This document shows, one piece after another, positions 33,896 to 42,886 of a stretch of 64,000 nt of DNA. The first letter of the stretch is position 1. The number at the start of each line of letters is the position of its first letter. The position numbers and the translations under genes were made by a program. The DNA is taken from NCBI GenBank assembly GCA_017475045.1, contig JAFVGH010000034.1:1-64000 (forward strand), given 5' to 3'. The stretch is from Fibrobacter sp. GTDB taxonomy: Bacteria > Fibrobacterota > Fibrobacteria > Fibrobacterales > Fibrobacteraceae. The notes beneath the pieces are model-generated. The model saw nothing but the letters and a program-made list of their open reading frames with translations. It did no database searches and had not been told where the DNA came from.

Positions 33896-36355
33896 TTATG
33901 CTTCTTTCTCTTCTGTCTCAGAAGATTTCTCTTTACTTTTATGCTTACGGTGCTTGCCCTTCTTTCCGCCCTCTTCGTCGTCATTGGCATAGCCGTAGCC
34001 ATAACCATAGCCATAGCCCGCACCATAGCCGTAACCGTAGTTACCGTATCCGTGGCGCTTCTTGAGCTCGATGCCATTCAGGATGATCATCATGTTCGGG
34101 AACTGGTTACTATTCTTCAGTTCCTGCAGATCAGGCAGCATGCGCTTGTCCACCAGCTTGGAACGGAGGATGAACACGCTCACATCGGCGAAGCGGCGCA
34201 AGATGGTAGCATCGGCCACGATGCCCGCAGGAACAGCGTCGATGAGAATGATCTCATAATGCTCCCGCAGATAGTCCATAATCTCGTCCAGGCGCTTGCT
34301 GGCAAGCAGTTCGGCAGGATTCGGCGGCAGCGGACCGGAAAGAATCGTGTCCACACCCGGGGCAAAGATATCGTGCGAAATAATCTCCTCGATACTGTTC
34401 GTCTTACCAGAAAGATAATTCGAGAAACCAATGTTCTTCCGAGAAGAAATATTGTGTGTCAAAGTTCCCTTGCGAAGGTCAAGATCTAGGAGGATGACCT
34501 TCTTCTCCACCATCGCCAAACTAGCAGCCAAATTGGTAGTAAGGAAGGTCTTACCGGATCCTTCCATCAAAGACAGGAACAGGTAGCTAGTCGCTTTTTG
34601 ACCAGGAATACGAGTAAAGTCAATATTGGACCGAAGAATACGGAACGCTTCCGTCATCGAATCTCGTCCCTTGTCGGTCACGACGATATTGCGGTCGTCA
34701 GACTTATCCTTGGCCGGAATCTCACCGAGCACAGGGATATCGGTATAGGCCTCCACGTCTTTGCGGAAGCGAACCTTTGTATCAAGCAGACGTCTTACGG
34801 CAAAAACAAGCACCGGAATAAGCAAACCGATGAGAATACCCAAAAGAACATTCTTTTTCGTATTAGGAGAGATAGGATTCGTATTCACCCGAGCCTTATC
34901 AATTACCTTGGCATTGCCTGTCAAAGAGGGCTGGCTGATAAGCATTTCTTCTCGGCGGCTCAACAATGTCACATACAACTGCTCTTTGATGCCTTGAACT
35001 CGCGAAATATTATCAATATATAACTGTCCACCAGGAACCTCGCGAACTTTATCAGCGGCAATCTGGCTGAGAGCCTGTACACCCCCAATCCGCTGCTGGA
35101 TAGAACCCATATATGCCGTGAGCAGCTGAGTTAAATTACTCTTAAGTGTATTTAACTCCAGATTCATATCCTGAACAACCGGGTTGTTGGTGGTACCAGA
35201 CTCTTTGTACTTATCCAATTTAAGCACTAATTCATTGAAATGACGAATCGTACTTTTAATATGGTCATCGTTAATGTTCACCGTGACGGGGAAAAGCTTG
35301 TTGTCCGTATTGGATGCCGTCAGATCAAGAAGGTATTGAGCATGAGAAATCTGGGCATTCAACCGCTCCATCTCCTCCTGCGTCTCGATGCTCTGGTTCA
35401 AATAGGACCTTCCATAGTCATTCAGATTAAGAATCTGGTTTTGACGTTTAAAACTTGCTATCTGCGACTCTTGGGCACCTAAATCTCTATCCAACTGAGC
35501 AATTCGGTCATTGATGAAATCCGATGTCTGGCGAATAATCTCCTTTTTTTCCTCGATTGCATTCTCATTGTAAACGGCAATCATTTCATTTAAAATATCT
35601 GCCGCACGCTGAGGCGAAGTGTCATGCAGAGAAAAATTAATAATTCCATCGGACGTGCTGTTACGGCTTACACTAACCTTGGAGCGATACTTTTCAGCTA
35701 CACTTCTTATACTCTGATGCTTGACCGTTATGGGATTACCGTAGAACAAATCCCGAAGCGCCCAAGTGGGCATTACAGATATTCTGCCCAAACTGGTAGA
35801 AACCGTATCTCCCAGATGCCCCTTTACCGGTTCAAATTCTCCGATTTGAAGAACGAACGTAGAATCCTTACTGATGGTGATGATAGCTGTAGCGTTATCG
35901 TTCTCATCAAGATCCATCATCTGGACGTTGATAGGAGATTCTCCATACAGATCACGTACCCGTTTGACCAACTTTGTTTGATATGAGTAGGAGGTTCCCA
36001 AATCGAGCCGTTTCGCCACTTCAAGCATTGGAGTTTCCGAACGAAGAACGATAATCTCATCATTGATAGCGTTCATCGTAATGGCGATACGACGATTCGT
36101 GATATTATCCAATGTCGTAGAACCACTCTCTAACCGGTTTCGGGTAACGGAATTCAACCGGACCTTGGCATGACTTTCATAAATTCGGTCCTGTCGGTCA
36201 CTCCGGTAATAAGCAATGGCTCCGCAAATCAGAGCACATAAAATAAGCCAATGCAGATTCCGCAGGACGGTAAAGAAGATATCCTTCCCAGAAAGGGAGT
36301 TGGCGTCTTTCTTGTCAAGGAAGGAAAGGTCGTTATCCTGATTGTTCGTGGACAT
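33896..36355 (-). CDS. Polysaccharide copolymerase/tyrosine autokinase (Wzc type)
   Basis: 819 aa inner-membrane protein combining a Wzz chain-length domain and a BY-kinase. Transmembrane segments are about 35-52 (HWLILCALICGAIAYY) and about 510-530 (LLGILIGLLIPVLVFAVRR), with coiled coil between. The cytoplasmic kinase has Walker A LMEGSGKTFLTTNLA (about 600), A' VILLDLDLRKG (about 628) and B YEIILIDAVPAG (about 710). The C-terminus is a Tyr/Gly-rich tail (about 770-795, GYGYGYGYGYANDDEE) followed by a lysine-rich end; the tyrosines are the expected autophosphorylation sites. It lies 9 nt after the Wza-type gene. Confidence 0.93.
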   Translation of the reverse strand: MSTNNQDNDLSFLDKKDANSLSGKDIFFTVLRNLHWLILCALICGAIAYYRSDRQDRIYESHAKVRLNSVTRNRLESGSTTLDNITNRRIAITMNAINDEIIVLRSETPMLEVAKRLDLGTSYSYQTKLVKRVRDLYGESPINVQMMDLDENDNATAIITISKDSTFVLQIGEFEPVKGHLGDTVSTSLGRISVMPTWALRDLFYGNPITVKHQSIRSVAEKYRSKVSVSRNSTSDGIINFSLHDTSPQRAADILNEMIAVYNENAIEEKKEIIRQTSDFINDRIAQLDRDLGAQESQIASFKRQNQILNLNDYGRSYLNQSIETQEEMERLNAQISHAQYLLDLTASNTDNKLFPVTVNINDDHIKSTIRHFNELVLKLDKYKESGTTNNPVVQDMNLELNTLKSNLTQLLTAYMGSIQQRIGGVQALSQIAADKVREVPGGQLYIDNISRVQGIKEQLYVTLLSRREEMLISQPSLTGNAKVIDKARVNTNPISPNTKKNVLLGILIGLLIPVLVFAVRRLLDTKVRFRKDVEAYTDIPVLGEIPAKDKSDDRNIVVTDKGRDSMTEAFRILRSNIDFTRIPGQKATSYLFLSLMEGSGKTFLTTNLAASLAMVEKKVILLDLDLRKGTLTHNISSRKNIGFSNYLSGKTNSIEEIISHDIFAPGVDTILSGPLPPNPAELLASKRLDEIMDYLREHYEIILIDAVPAGIVADATILRRFADVSVFILRSKLVDKRMLPDLQELKNSNQFPNMMIILNGIELKKRHGYGNYGYGYGAGYGYGYGYGYANDDEEGGKKGKHRKHKSKEKSSETEEKEA

Positions 36356-36364
36356 AATAGGGAT

Positions 36365-37159
36365 TTACTTGTTCGTGTTCAGATATGCCATAATGGCGAA
36401 ATAAGTGGTGGCGAGTCCAGTAAGGGTGGATATCGCAGACAAAACAGTTCCAAACTGCCCATATGACTGTTGGAAGTTCCTATAACCAGTATTCTGAGTG
36501 ATGATGAAATCATTTTGCTGCAACATGAAAAATGGATCCTTGAATACTTTGGAGGAACGAGGGTCCAGATATCTCGACACCATCTTGCCATCCACTTCTC
36601 GCATGACCATAATCTTATCGCGATTCGTATAGACATTCATATCACCCGACAGGGCCAAGGCCTCCAAAAAAGTACAGCGTTCATTGGGGACAGTTATGGC
36701 CTTCCCACCGTTAGCTCCAAGGAAGAAAATCTTGAAATTGCGGAAACGAACCAAGACATACGGGTCACTGATATAGCCTCCAGCGATCAAGAGATTCTTC
36801 ACTTTTTCTTGAAGATTCAAACGCGTCAAACCCGCCGCATGGATAGTCCCCAAAACCGGCAATTCAATATCTCCGTTCTGATCCACAAGATATGCGATGC
36901 CCGTATTCGTATTATAGTTGGCATTATTGGCATTACGCAGATTGAACGGACGTGCCAACTCTGTATCGAAACTAGTAATAATGACATCTAATTCATCATA
37001 TGGACTAATAACCGCCTCGAACTTGTTTTCCAGTTCGATTTGGGTGTTATGTTTCATATCTTGAAGATAGGCGATCTTCCTGTTTGTTACACAAGAAACT
37101 GCTGACACGGCAGCCAATGCAATGACGATACCCGTCCGGATGATTCTTTTGCTATTCAT
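36365..37159 (-). CDS. Polysaccharide export outer-membrane lipoprotein (Wza type)
   Basis: 264 aa. The lipoprotein signal (MNSKRIIRTGIVIALAAVSAVSC) leads to KIAYLQDM, the usual start of Bacteroidetes Wza homologues. A polysaccharide-export domain (about 50-130, ISPYDELDVIIT) and an SLBB-like domain (GGKAITVPNERCTFLEALAL, about 150) follow, with a C-terminal hydrophobic helix. It forms the outer-membrane channel with Wzc. ATG at 37159 used. A -7 box TATATTTG lies at 37184-37191, so wza-wzc may have a promoter of their own. Confidence 0.92.
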   Translation of the reverse strand: MNSKRIIRTGIVIALAAVSAVSCVTNRKIAYLQDMKHNTQIELENKFEAVISPYDELDVIITSFDTELARPFNLRNANNANYNTNTGIAYLVDQNGDIELPVLGTIHAAGLTRLNLQEKVKNLLIAGGYISDPYVLVRFRNFKIFFLGANGGKAITVPNERCTFLEALALSGDMNVYTNRDKIMVMREVDGKMVSRYLDPRSSKVFKDPFFMLQQNDFIITQNTGYRNFQQSYGQFGTVLSAISTLTGLATTYFAIMAYLNTNK

Positions 37160-37183
37160 GGTCAAGGTATATTTTTCAACCTA

Positions 37184-37191
37184 CAAATATA
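37184..37191 (-). promoter_or_regulatory. Internal -7 box before wza
   Basis: TATATTTG on the minus strand in the wecB-wza gap, 24 nt before the ATG. The only clear promoter element I see inside the polysaccharide locus. Confidence 0.5.
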
Positions 37192-37197
37192 GACAAA

Positions 37198-38319
37198 TTA
37201 TTTCAACTTTTCCACAATTCGGGGACAAGCTTTCCCGTCTCCGTACGGATTGACGGCATGACTCATCGTATCGTAATGGTTCTGGTCATTCAACAAAGCG
37301 GAAACCTCGCCTACGATTCGGTCATAATCCGTCCCCACTAACCGCACCGTGCCGGCATCCAAAGCCTCCGGCCGTTCAGTCGTATCTCGCATTACCAACA
37401 CTGGCTTTCCAAGTCCCGGCGCCTCCTCCTGGATACCGCCCGAATCCGTCAGCACGATATAACTCCTGGACATCAAATACACAAAATCCAAATAATCCAG
37501 CGGCTCGATGAAGAATAGATTCTCCCGCTTTTCTTCACCGAAAACCTGCTTGATCGGCTTCCGTACATTCGGATTCAAATGCATCGGATACACAAAATCC
37601 ACCTCCGGATACTTCCGCGCCAGATCCCGTATCGCCGTGCACATACTGATGAATCCCTCTCCGAAGTTCTCCCTCCGGTGTCCGGTAATCAGTACCATTC
37701 TTCTGTCATCCTGAGGAAGCGCAGCGACCGAAGGATCTGAAGGTTTGTAGCCTTTCTCCATCACATTCTTCACGACCCAATGCAACGCATCGATGACGGT
37801 ATTCCCCGTCACTGTAATCTTCTCCTCCGGAACCCCCTCATTCAGCAGATTCTGCCGGCTCAACGGAGTCGGAGCGAAGTCATACTCCGCAATCCGTCCC
37901 GTGACCTGACGATTCATTTCCTCTGGCCAGGGGCTATAGAGGTTGTGCGTGCGAAGGCCAGCTTCCACATGACCAACCGGAATCTGGCGGTAGAAGGCAG
38001 CCATTGCCGCAGCCATCGAGGTCGTTGTGTCACCATGGACCAGCACAACATCGGGTTTCACAGTATCCAAGACTTCACGCATCCCGGTAAGCACGCGAGC
38101 CGTGACATCATACAGATCCTGGCCCTGCTTCATGATATTCAGGTCGTAGTCTGGCTTCACGTCGAAGATCTGCAACACCTGGTCTAGCATCTCTCGATGC
38201 TGTCCCGTCACGCACACCACGGTCTCAAACGATTCCGGATGCTTCTGGAATTCCTTGACCAGTGGGCACATCTTGATGGCCTCGGGGCGGGTTCCGAACA
38301 CGAGCATTATTCTCTTCAT
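37198..38319 (-). CDS. wecB: UDP-N-acetylglucosamine 2-epimerase (non-hydrolysing)
   Basis: 373 aa GT-B-fold enzyme interconverting UDP-GlcNAc and UDP-ManNAc. Conserved blocks: [14 protein letters not shown] (about 8), [17 protein letters not shown] (about 95), [19 protein letters not shown] (about 117), [12 protein letters not shown] (about 211) and [19 protein letters not shown] (about 288). Residues 194-206 ([13 protein letters not shown] region), in the linker before ITGHRREN, are encoded by a copy of a dispersed repeat. It supplies UDP-ManNAc to the dehydrogenase encoded next to it. Confidence 0.95.
   Translation of the reverse strand: MKRIMLVFGTRPEAIKMCPLVKEFQKHPESFETVVCVTGQHREMLDQVLQIFDVKPDYDLNIMKQGQDLYDVTARVLTGMREVLDTVKPDVVLVHGDTTTSMAAAMAAFYRQIPVGHVEAGLRTHNLYSPWPEEMNRQVTGRIAEYDFAPTPLSRQNLLNEGVPEEKITVTGNTVIDALHWVVKNVMEKGYKPSDPSVAALPQDDRRMVLITGHRRENFGEGFISMCTAIRDLARKYPEVDFVYPMHLNPNVRKPIKQVFGEEKRENLFFIEPLDYLDFVYLMSRSYIVLTDSGGIQEEAPGLGKPVLVMRDTTERPEALDAGTVRLVGTDYDRIVGEVSALLNDQNHYDTMSHAVNPYGDGKACPRIVEKLK
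37704..37738 (-). repeat. Dispersed repeat copy 2, in frame inside wecB
   Basis: Read on the minus strand it begins AGATCCTTCGGTCGCTGCGC and ends CCTCAGGATGACA, the same family as 2334-2373 and 38320-38346. It encodes the peptide [12 protein letters not shown] without breaking the wecB frame. Confidence 0.6.
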
Positions 38320-38346
38320 AGATTCTTCGCTTTGCTCAGAAAGACA
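38320..38346 (+). repeat. Dispersed repeat copy 3, wecC-wecB junction
   Basis: Begins AGATTCTTCGCTTTG and ends CTCAGAAAGACA. It fills almost the whole 29-nt gap between the wecC stop and the wecB start. Confidence 0.55.
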
Positions 38347-38348
38347 AG

Positions 38349-39557
38349 CTAAATATGGTAAACACCATAGAGCGGGCAGATGTTGTGGCAGTCCAGAATC
38401 ACCTTGCCGGCGAGCTTGTCCCAGTTACCCTTAATCTGGTCGTGCTTGACCATGATGACGACCATGTCCACATCGCGGAGGAAAGCGTCGAAGTCGTGAT
38501 ACTGATTCTTCACGATATCCTTCTCAATCAGCGGATCATAGACCTTCAACGGTTCGGCGAGGTGACGCTCCTGGCATTCAAGCAACTGCAACGTCGGGCT
38601 CTCACGGACATCATCGACATTCTCCTTGTAGGTCAAGCCGTAGAGGCCAACGCGACGAGTATCCGTAATGCCATTCTCCTTCATAATCTCGTGAATGCGA
38701 TTCAGGACAAAGGCGGGCTGGCCGTCGTTCGTCTTCATTGATTCGTCAATGACTTTCGCCAGTGAAGGATAGTCCCCAACCAGGAACCACGGATCCACGC
38801 TGATGCAGTGGCCGCCGACGCCGGGGCCGGGCTGGAGGATGTTCACACGCGGGTGCATGTTGCAGATGCGGATGATCTCGTAGACGTCCATATTGTCGTG
38901 GCGGCAGATGCGGGCGAGTTCGTTCGCAAAGGCGATATTCACAGCACGGAAGGTGTTCTCGACGACCTTGGTCATTTCGGCCGTACGGATATCCGTGACC
39001 ACGATTTCGCCTTGGCAGAAACTAGCATAGCAGGCCTTGACCTTCTCGCCGATAGCCTTGTCATCGGCACCGATCGTGCGGTTGTTGTGCAAGAGTTCAT
39101 AGACCATATTGCCGGGGATGATACGCTCGGGGGCATGGACCAGGTTCACCTTTTTGCCGGAATCGGCAATCACGGGGCGGACGGACTTGTCGATGGTGCC
39201 GGGAGAGATCGTGGACTCGATCACCACCGTCGCCCCGTCGGGGCAAACGGAGAGCACCTGCTTGACCGCGGCGACCACGTAGCAAGGGTCGACTTTCTTG
39301 GAGAACTTGTCATACGGGGTCGGGACGGAGACGATGTACATGTCCGTTTTCTGGTATTCCGTGGTGAAGCGGATTCCACCCTTCACGGCGGCGGCGAAAA
39401 GCTCATCCAGGCCGTCCTCCTTGAAGGTCGTCTTGCCGGCGTTGAGCGTTGCCACTAACTCTTTATTGTAATCCGTGCCGATGACCTCCAATCCATGGGA
39501 GGCCAGCATCAAGGCCGTAGGGAGGCCGATATAGCCGAGGCCGATAATGTTAATCAT
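38349..39557 (-). CDS. wecC: UDP-N-acetyl-D-mannosamine dehydrogenase
   Basis: 402 aa NAD-dependent four-electron dehydrogenase that oxidises UDP-ManNAc to UDP-ManNAcA. Rossmann start [34 protein letters not shown] (about 77), the linker/active region with ESTISPGT (about 113), catalytic Cys in [15 protein letters not shown] (about 244-258) and [16 protein letters not shown] (about 303). Together with wecB it implies ManNAcA or a derivative in the repeat unit. 4-nt overlap with the next gene. Confidence 0.93.
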   Translation of the reverse strand: MINIIGLGYIGLPTALMLASHGLEVIGTDYNKELVATLNAGKTTFKEDGLDELFAAAVKGGIRFTTEYQKTDMYIVSVPTPYDKFSKKVDPCYVVAAVKQVLSVCPDGATVVIESTISPGTIDKSVRPVIADSGKKVNLVHAPERIIPGNMVYELLHNNRTIGADDKAIGEKVKACYASFCQGEIVVTDIRTAEMTKVVENTFRAVNIAFANELARICRHDNMDVYEIIRICNMHPRVNILQPGPGVGGHCISVDPWFLVGDYPSLAKVIDESMKTNDGQPAFVLNRIHEIMKENGITDTRRVGLYGLTYKENVDDVRESPTLQLLECQERHLAEPLKVYDPLIEKDIVKNQYHDFDAFLRDVDMVVIMVKHDQIKGNWDKLAGKVILDCHNICPLYGVYHI

Positions 39558-40618
39558 AAACTGTAGTCAATTAATAATTTGCGAGTTAATACTCTATCAA
39601 TCAGTCTGCATACCTTAGATGCTGACCAATTCTCTTGGGCATATTTTAGATTCCGGGAACCTAAATGATTGTCCCTTCTCTCATCCTCAATAGCATTCAA
39701 TACAGATTGCCTGACGGACGCTCTGTCATATGGATTAAAAGAATAATTCTCGGTCTCTTTCAAGATCTCTCCAACATTTCCCAAATCGGGGCCAACAACC
39801 ACCTTGCCAGCTGAATAAGCTAAAGGAAGATTGCCAGAATTGAGAATTTCTTTCCTTTGAATAAAAACAACATCTGATGCGTATAGCCAGACGTTCAGTT
39901 CATCATCCGGCAAATAACCAGAATATTTAATCCCCATCCTTTTGTACTGAAGAACATTCAGCAAATACTTAATAGTCCTTTTGATATGGCGTCCGTTATA
40001 AAAATGCCCCATCGGTATACGTGGAACCAAAAAAGTCAGATGTCGGTTATTAATATCTTTTGCCATCTCAATAAACAACCGTACTTCGTCGTCATTACGA
40101 AAGGCTCCAAAAGAAGAAACCACAATGTTATTTTCAGGTATATGAAGCCTTCGTTTGGCGTCAGCGGTGCAAAGAGGATGCGCCCATAAATTGCCAGCGA
40201 TATGATGCGGTGCTATAAAGTGATATCGATGGGGGTACTTTTCACTCATAATTCTAAAGCTGTATCTCCCTAAATGATGGAAGGCATCCACCTTAGAATA
40301 AACCAAATTATACAAGTCTGTTGTCAGTACATCATTATTATGAGGATGCAGATTATGACATGTTACCACTGTTCTGACACCAGACTCTTTTATTCGGTCA
40401 AAATGACGTGACAGTCTTTCAAGATCGATTTGATTTCTACTCCAATTAAAGATAGCTTCTGGCCATTGGAAGTATAATAAGTCATATTTTTCAAAAGAAT
40501 CCCAAAAATCATTTAAGTTACACACGACAATGTGACCGCACTTAATCAATCCATCCACCAAAGACTGCACGTAAGCGTTCTTATCTAATCCACTATGGAT
40601 GACCATCAATATTCTCAT
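39554..40618 (-). CDS. Glycosyltransferase, GT4-like
   Basis: 354 aa, GT-B-like. MRILMVIHSGLDKNAYVQSL is an acceptor-domain start, TVVTCHNLHPHNN (about 108) recalls GT4 proteins, and the donor half has VVSSFGAFRNDDEVRLFIEM (about 175) and EILNSGNLPLAYSAGKVVVG (about 283), corresponding to the EX7E block. Sugar specificity cannot be read. Its ATG lies 12 nt after the acyltransferase stop. Confidence 0.85.
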   Translation of the reverse strand: MRILMVIHSGLDKNAYVQSLVDGLIKCGHIVVCNLNDFWDSFEKYDLLYFQWPEAIFNWSRNQIDLERLSRHFDRIKESGVRTVVTCHNLHPHNNDVLTTDLYNLVYSKVDAFHHLGRYSFRIMSEKYPHRYHFIAPHHIAGNLWAHPLCTADAKRRLHIPENNIVVSSFGAFRNDDEVRLFIEMAKDINNRHLTFLVPRIPMGHFYNGRHIKRTIKYLLNVLQYKRMGIKYSGYLPDDELNVWLYASDVVFIQRKEILNSGNLPLAYSAGKVVVGPDLGNVGEILKETENYSFNPYDRASVRQSVLNAIEDERRDNHLGSRNLKYAQENWSASKVCRLIDRVLTRKLLIDYSL

Positions 40619-40630
40619 ATCCCAACTCTG

Positions 40631-41155
40631 CTATCTATATTTGGAATTGAACGACAAAACATAGTCTTTCGTTCTATTGCGATCACTAATCTTTTTCGCC
40701 GGTATGCCCCCATAGACTGCATTCTCTTCAATGTCCTTTGTAACGACGGCGTAAGCTGCACAAACGGAACTATTACCGATTTGAACTCCAGGCTTAATCA
40801 TTACTCTGCAACCAATCCAGCAATAATCCCCTATCCTAACATCTGCACCTTTGGATTCATGTGTATGAACATCATGCTCCATCGTCCATATTATGCTCTC
40901 CTGAGCAATATCAACATGATTGCCAATATCAATGAGCCCACCTCTCCCATCGAGAAGAGTATTCGAATTAATGACACAATTATCACCAATTCGAATATTG
41001 CTCCCATTTCTAAACTGGACCTTTCTGCATATGACAGTGCCCTTCCCGATAGTTACATGGTACCTTTTCATCACCCAAATACGAAACCTCCTAGAAGGGA
41101 CGTTCATTAAGATAGGCTGAAGCCAGTAATACTTAAAGTTGTAACTAAACATCAA
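40631..41155 (-). CDS. Serine O-acetyltransferase-like hexapeptide acyltransferase
   Basis: 174 aa left-handed beta-helix protein. Hexapeptide repeats run from about residue 35 to 150 (GKGTVICRKVQFRNGSNIRI, IGDYCWIGCRVMIKPGVQIG). It ends with the loop AVYGGIPAKKI typical of WcaF/CysE-type sugar O- or N-acetyltransferases, including a candidate catalytic His in EHDVHTHES. Likely acetylates a sugar of the glycan. 1 nt after the upstream glycosyltransferase gene. Confidence 0.88.
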   Translation of the reverse strand: MMFSYNFKYYWLQPILMNVPSRRFRIWVMKRYHVTIGKGTVICRKVQFRNGSNIRIGDNCVINSNTLLDGRGGLIDIGNHVDIAQESIIWTMEHDVHTHESKGADVRIGDYCWIGCRVMIKPGVQIGNSSVCAAYAVVTKDIEENAVYGGIPAKKISDRNRTKDYVLSFNSKYR

Positions 41156-41156
41156 T

Positions 41157-42149
41157 TCAGCGCATAACGTTTAGTAAACAGAGAAATCCATATAAGAAAA
41201 AAGCGGGAAGATTCTTCCCTATCCAAACACATGATTTAAGATATGTTCTATCCATTCTACAAATCATTACTCTTTCATCCTTCAATAAAGAAGAAATAAA
41301 ACGCAAATCCTGGCGGGAGAGATGCTTTGGCTTGGTATTTCTAATGATTGTCAAATACCGAAAAACATATCTTCGAATCACATCCATAGGGAAAAGGTCC
41401 CGGACTGAACGGCAGGAAAAAACCTTCTCAAAATTACTTACGACATCAACATAACAGGTCAAGAAAGCGATGAGCGGTTTCAAATGAGCCTGGCTGGAGA
41501 TGTCACTGCTTAAGGAGCGTTCTCTTCTCTTTTGTATGTAGACAATATTGTTCAAAGTCCTAAAAGAATCTGCATAGAGCAGATAGGAAAACACAAACAC
41601 CTTGTCTTCTCCATAACGAAGATTCTCGTTGAATCTCAAACCATTCTGTCGAATAGTATCTGTCTTGTACAATTTTGCCGCAGGCCCTTCTAGCAAAACA
41701 GGACAAGAGAAAGCGTCATCAAGGAAGTGCTCTTTTCTATCTATCTGATAATAACTATCCGAACTATATCTAAACTCCTGTTCATGTCCATTGATAATCC
41801 GAAGCATTCCTCCCACTGAAAAATCCGACACTCCTGAAACCATGCTTTCCAGGGCTCCATCGGATAATTCATCATCCGAATCAACAAACATCACAAATAA
41901 TCCTTGAGCGTGATCCAAACCCAAATTACGGGCAGAACTGACGCCTTTATTTACGGTGTGGAAAACACTTATTCTTAAATCCTTCTTTGCATAATCATCG
42001 CAGATTACTCCTGACCCATCCGAACTGCCGTCATCGACAAGAATAAGCTCAAAGTCAGCAAAAGACTGCTTTAGAATACTGTTAAGACAAGCACTTAAGT
42101 ATTGCTTGGTATTATAAACTGGGACTATGATAGAAACGTAAGGGCTCAT
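41157..42149 (-). CDS. Glycosyltransferase, GT2
   Basis: 330 aa GT-A fold. MSPYVSIIVPVYNTKQYLSA, then ELILVDDGSSDGSG (about 36) and the DxD region MFVDSDDELSDGALESM (about 86). The C-terminus is a helical extension with an amphipathic or hydrophobic end (NLPAFFLYGFLCLLNVM) that could touch the membrane. The start at MSPYVS is chosen because the longer version overlaps the previous gene and lacks family similarity. Confidence 0.9.
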   Translation of the reverse strand: MSPYVSIIVPVYNTKQYLSACLNSILKQSFADFELILVDDGSSDGSGVICDDYAKKDLRISVFHTVNKGVSSARNLGLDHAQGLFVMFVDSDDELSDGALESMVSGVSDFSVGGMLRIINGHEQEFRYSSDSYYQIDRKEHFLDDAFSCPVLLEGPAAKLYKTDTIRQNGLRFNENLRYGEDKVFVFSYLLYADSFRTLNNIVYIQKRRERSLSSDISSQAHLKPLIAFLTCYVDVVSNFEKVFSCRSVRDLFPMDVIRRYVFRYLTIIRNTKPKHLSRQDLRFISSLLKDERVMICRMDRTYLKSCVWIGKNLPAFFLYGFLCLLNVMR

Positions 42150-42151
42150 AT

Positions 42152-42886
42152 CTAATGAACCATAATGAGGGCTCGCTTTATCATGTTTTTTACATTCTGC
42201 AGAATCAATTCCTCGCACCAAGCAAAGCCGAAAGGATTCCAGCGTTGGGGATGGACCGTGATCATTATATCCTTTGGAATAACACCTCGCCGGAGACCAT
42301 CGATTACATCCTCCGTAGAATGAAAGGTCAAGCCTTTAGAGGTCCACTCATCCTGATACTGCGGAATCTTATCCCGGACGCTCACCTTGTAACCATCCCA
42401 ACGGCGGCCAGTGTCGGTTAGATAAAAAACCTTAGAGAAATCCGTGTCCAGATAAGGCTCGCTCTCAATACCGAGAGTCTTGTAATCATACTTCTTCCAG
42501 ATATCCTTGCTGTCATATGGCGACCGAGGGCTTCCATGCATGCAGATACTCTTTACGGGCACCAACTTCCGCAAGGCTTCCAAATTCTTGCAAAAGTCCT
42601 CATAGGCCTTGTCAATGTCACCGTCGCAGGTCGTAAGAGATTCATAATGATATCCCACTTCGTGGCCAAGAGCAGCGATTTCACGGATAATCCCCTCGTC
42701 CCAACTGTCCGGGACCGCACGGAAATAGTAGACACCCAACATACCCTTCTCCGCTTCCAGACGAGCCGTTCGAAAGGAATTCTGTGGAAGCAAGTCCACG
42801 TCGTGCCGAAGAACTAAAGAATGGAAACCATACCCTTTCAAAGCATCAAGGAGGGCGCCGTATTTTTCCAACGTAAAGTCCATCAT
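42152..42886 (-). CDS. Polysaccharide-deacetylase-like protein
   Basis: 244 aa NodB-like fold. LVLRHDVDLLPQNS (about 24) supplies the catalytic/metal Asp pair, HEVGYHYESLTTCDGD (about 77) the H-x(3-4)-H-like metal site, and MITVHPQRWNP (about 217) a late His. Members in capsule loci are thought to deacetylate glycans or act on lipid-linked sugars; the substrate is unknown. It overlaps the upstream DUF354 gene by 4 nt. Confidence 0.8.
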   Translation of the reverse strand: MMDFTLEKYGALLDALKGYGFHSLVLRHDVDLLPQNSFRTARLEAEKGMLGVYYFRAVPDSWDEGIIREIAALGHEVGYHYESLTTCDGDIDKAYEDFCKNLEALRKLVPVKSICMHGSPRSPYDSKDIWKKYDYKTLGIESEPYLDTDFSKVFYLTDTGRRWDGYKVSVRDKIPQYQDEWTSKGLTFHSTEDVIDGLRRGVIPKDIMITVHPQRWNPFGFAWCEELILQNVKNMIKRALIMVH

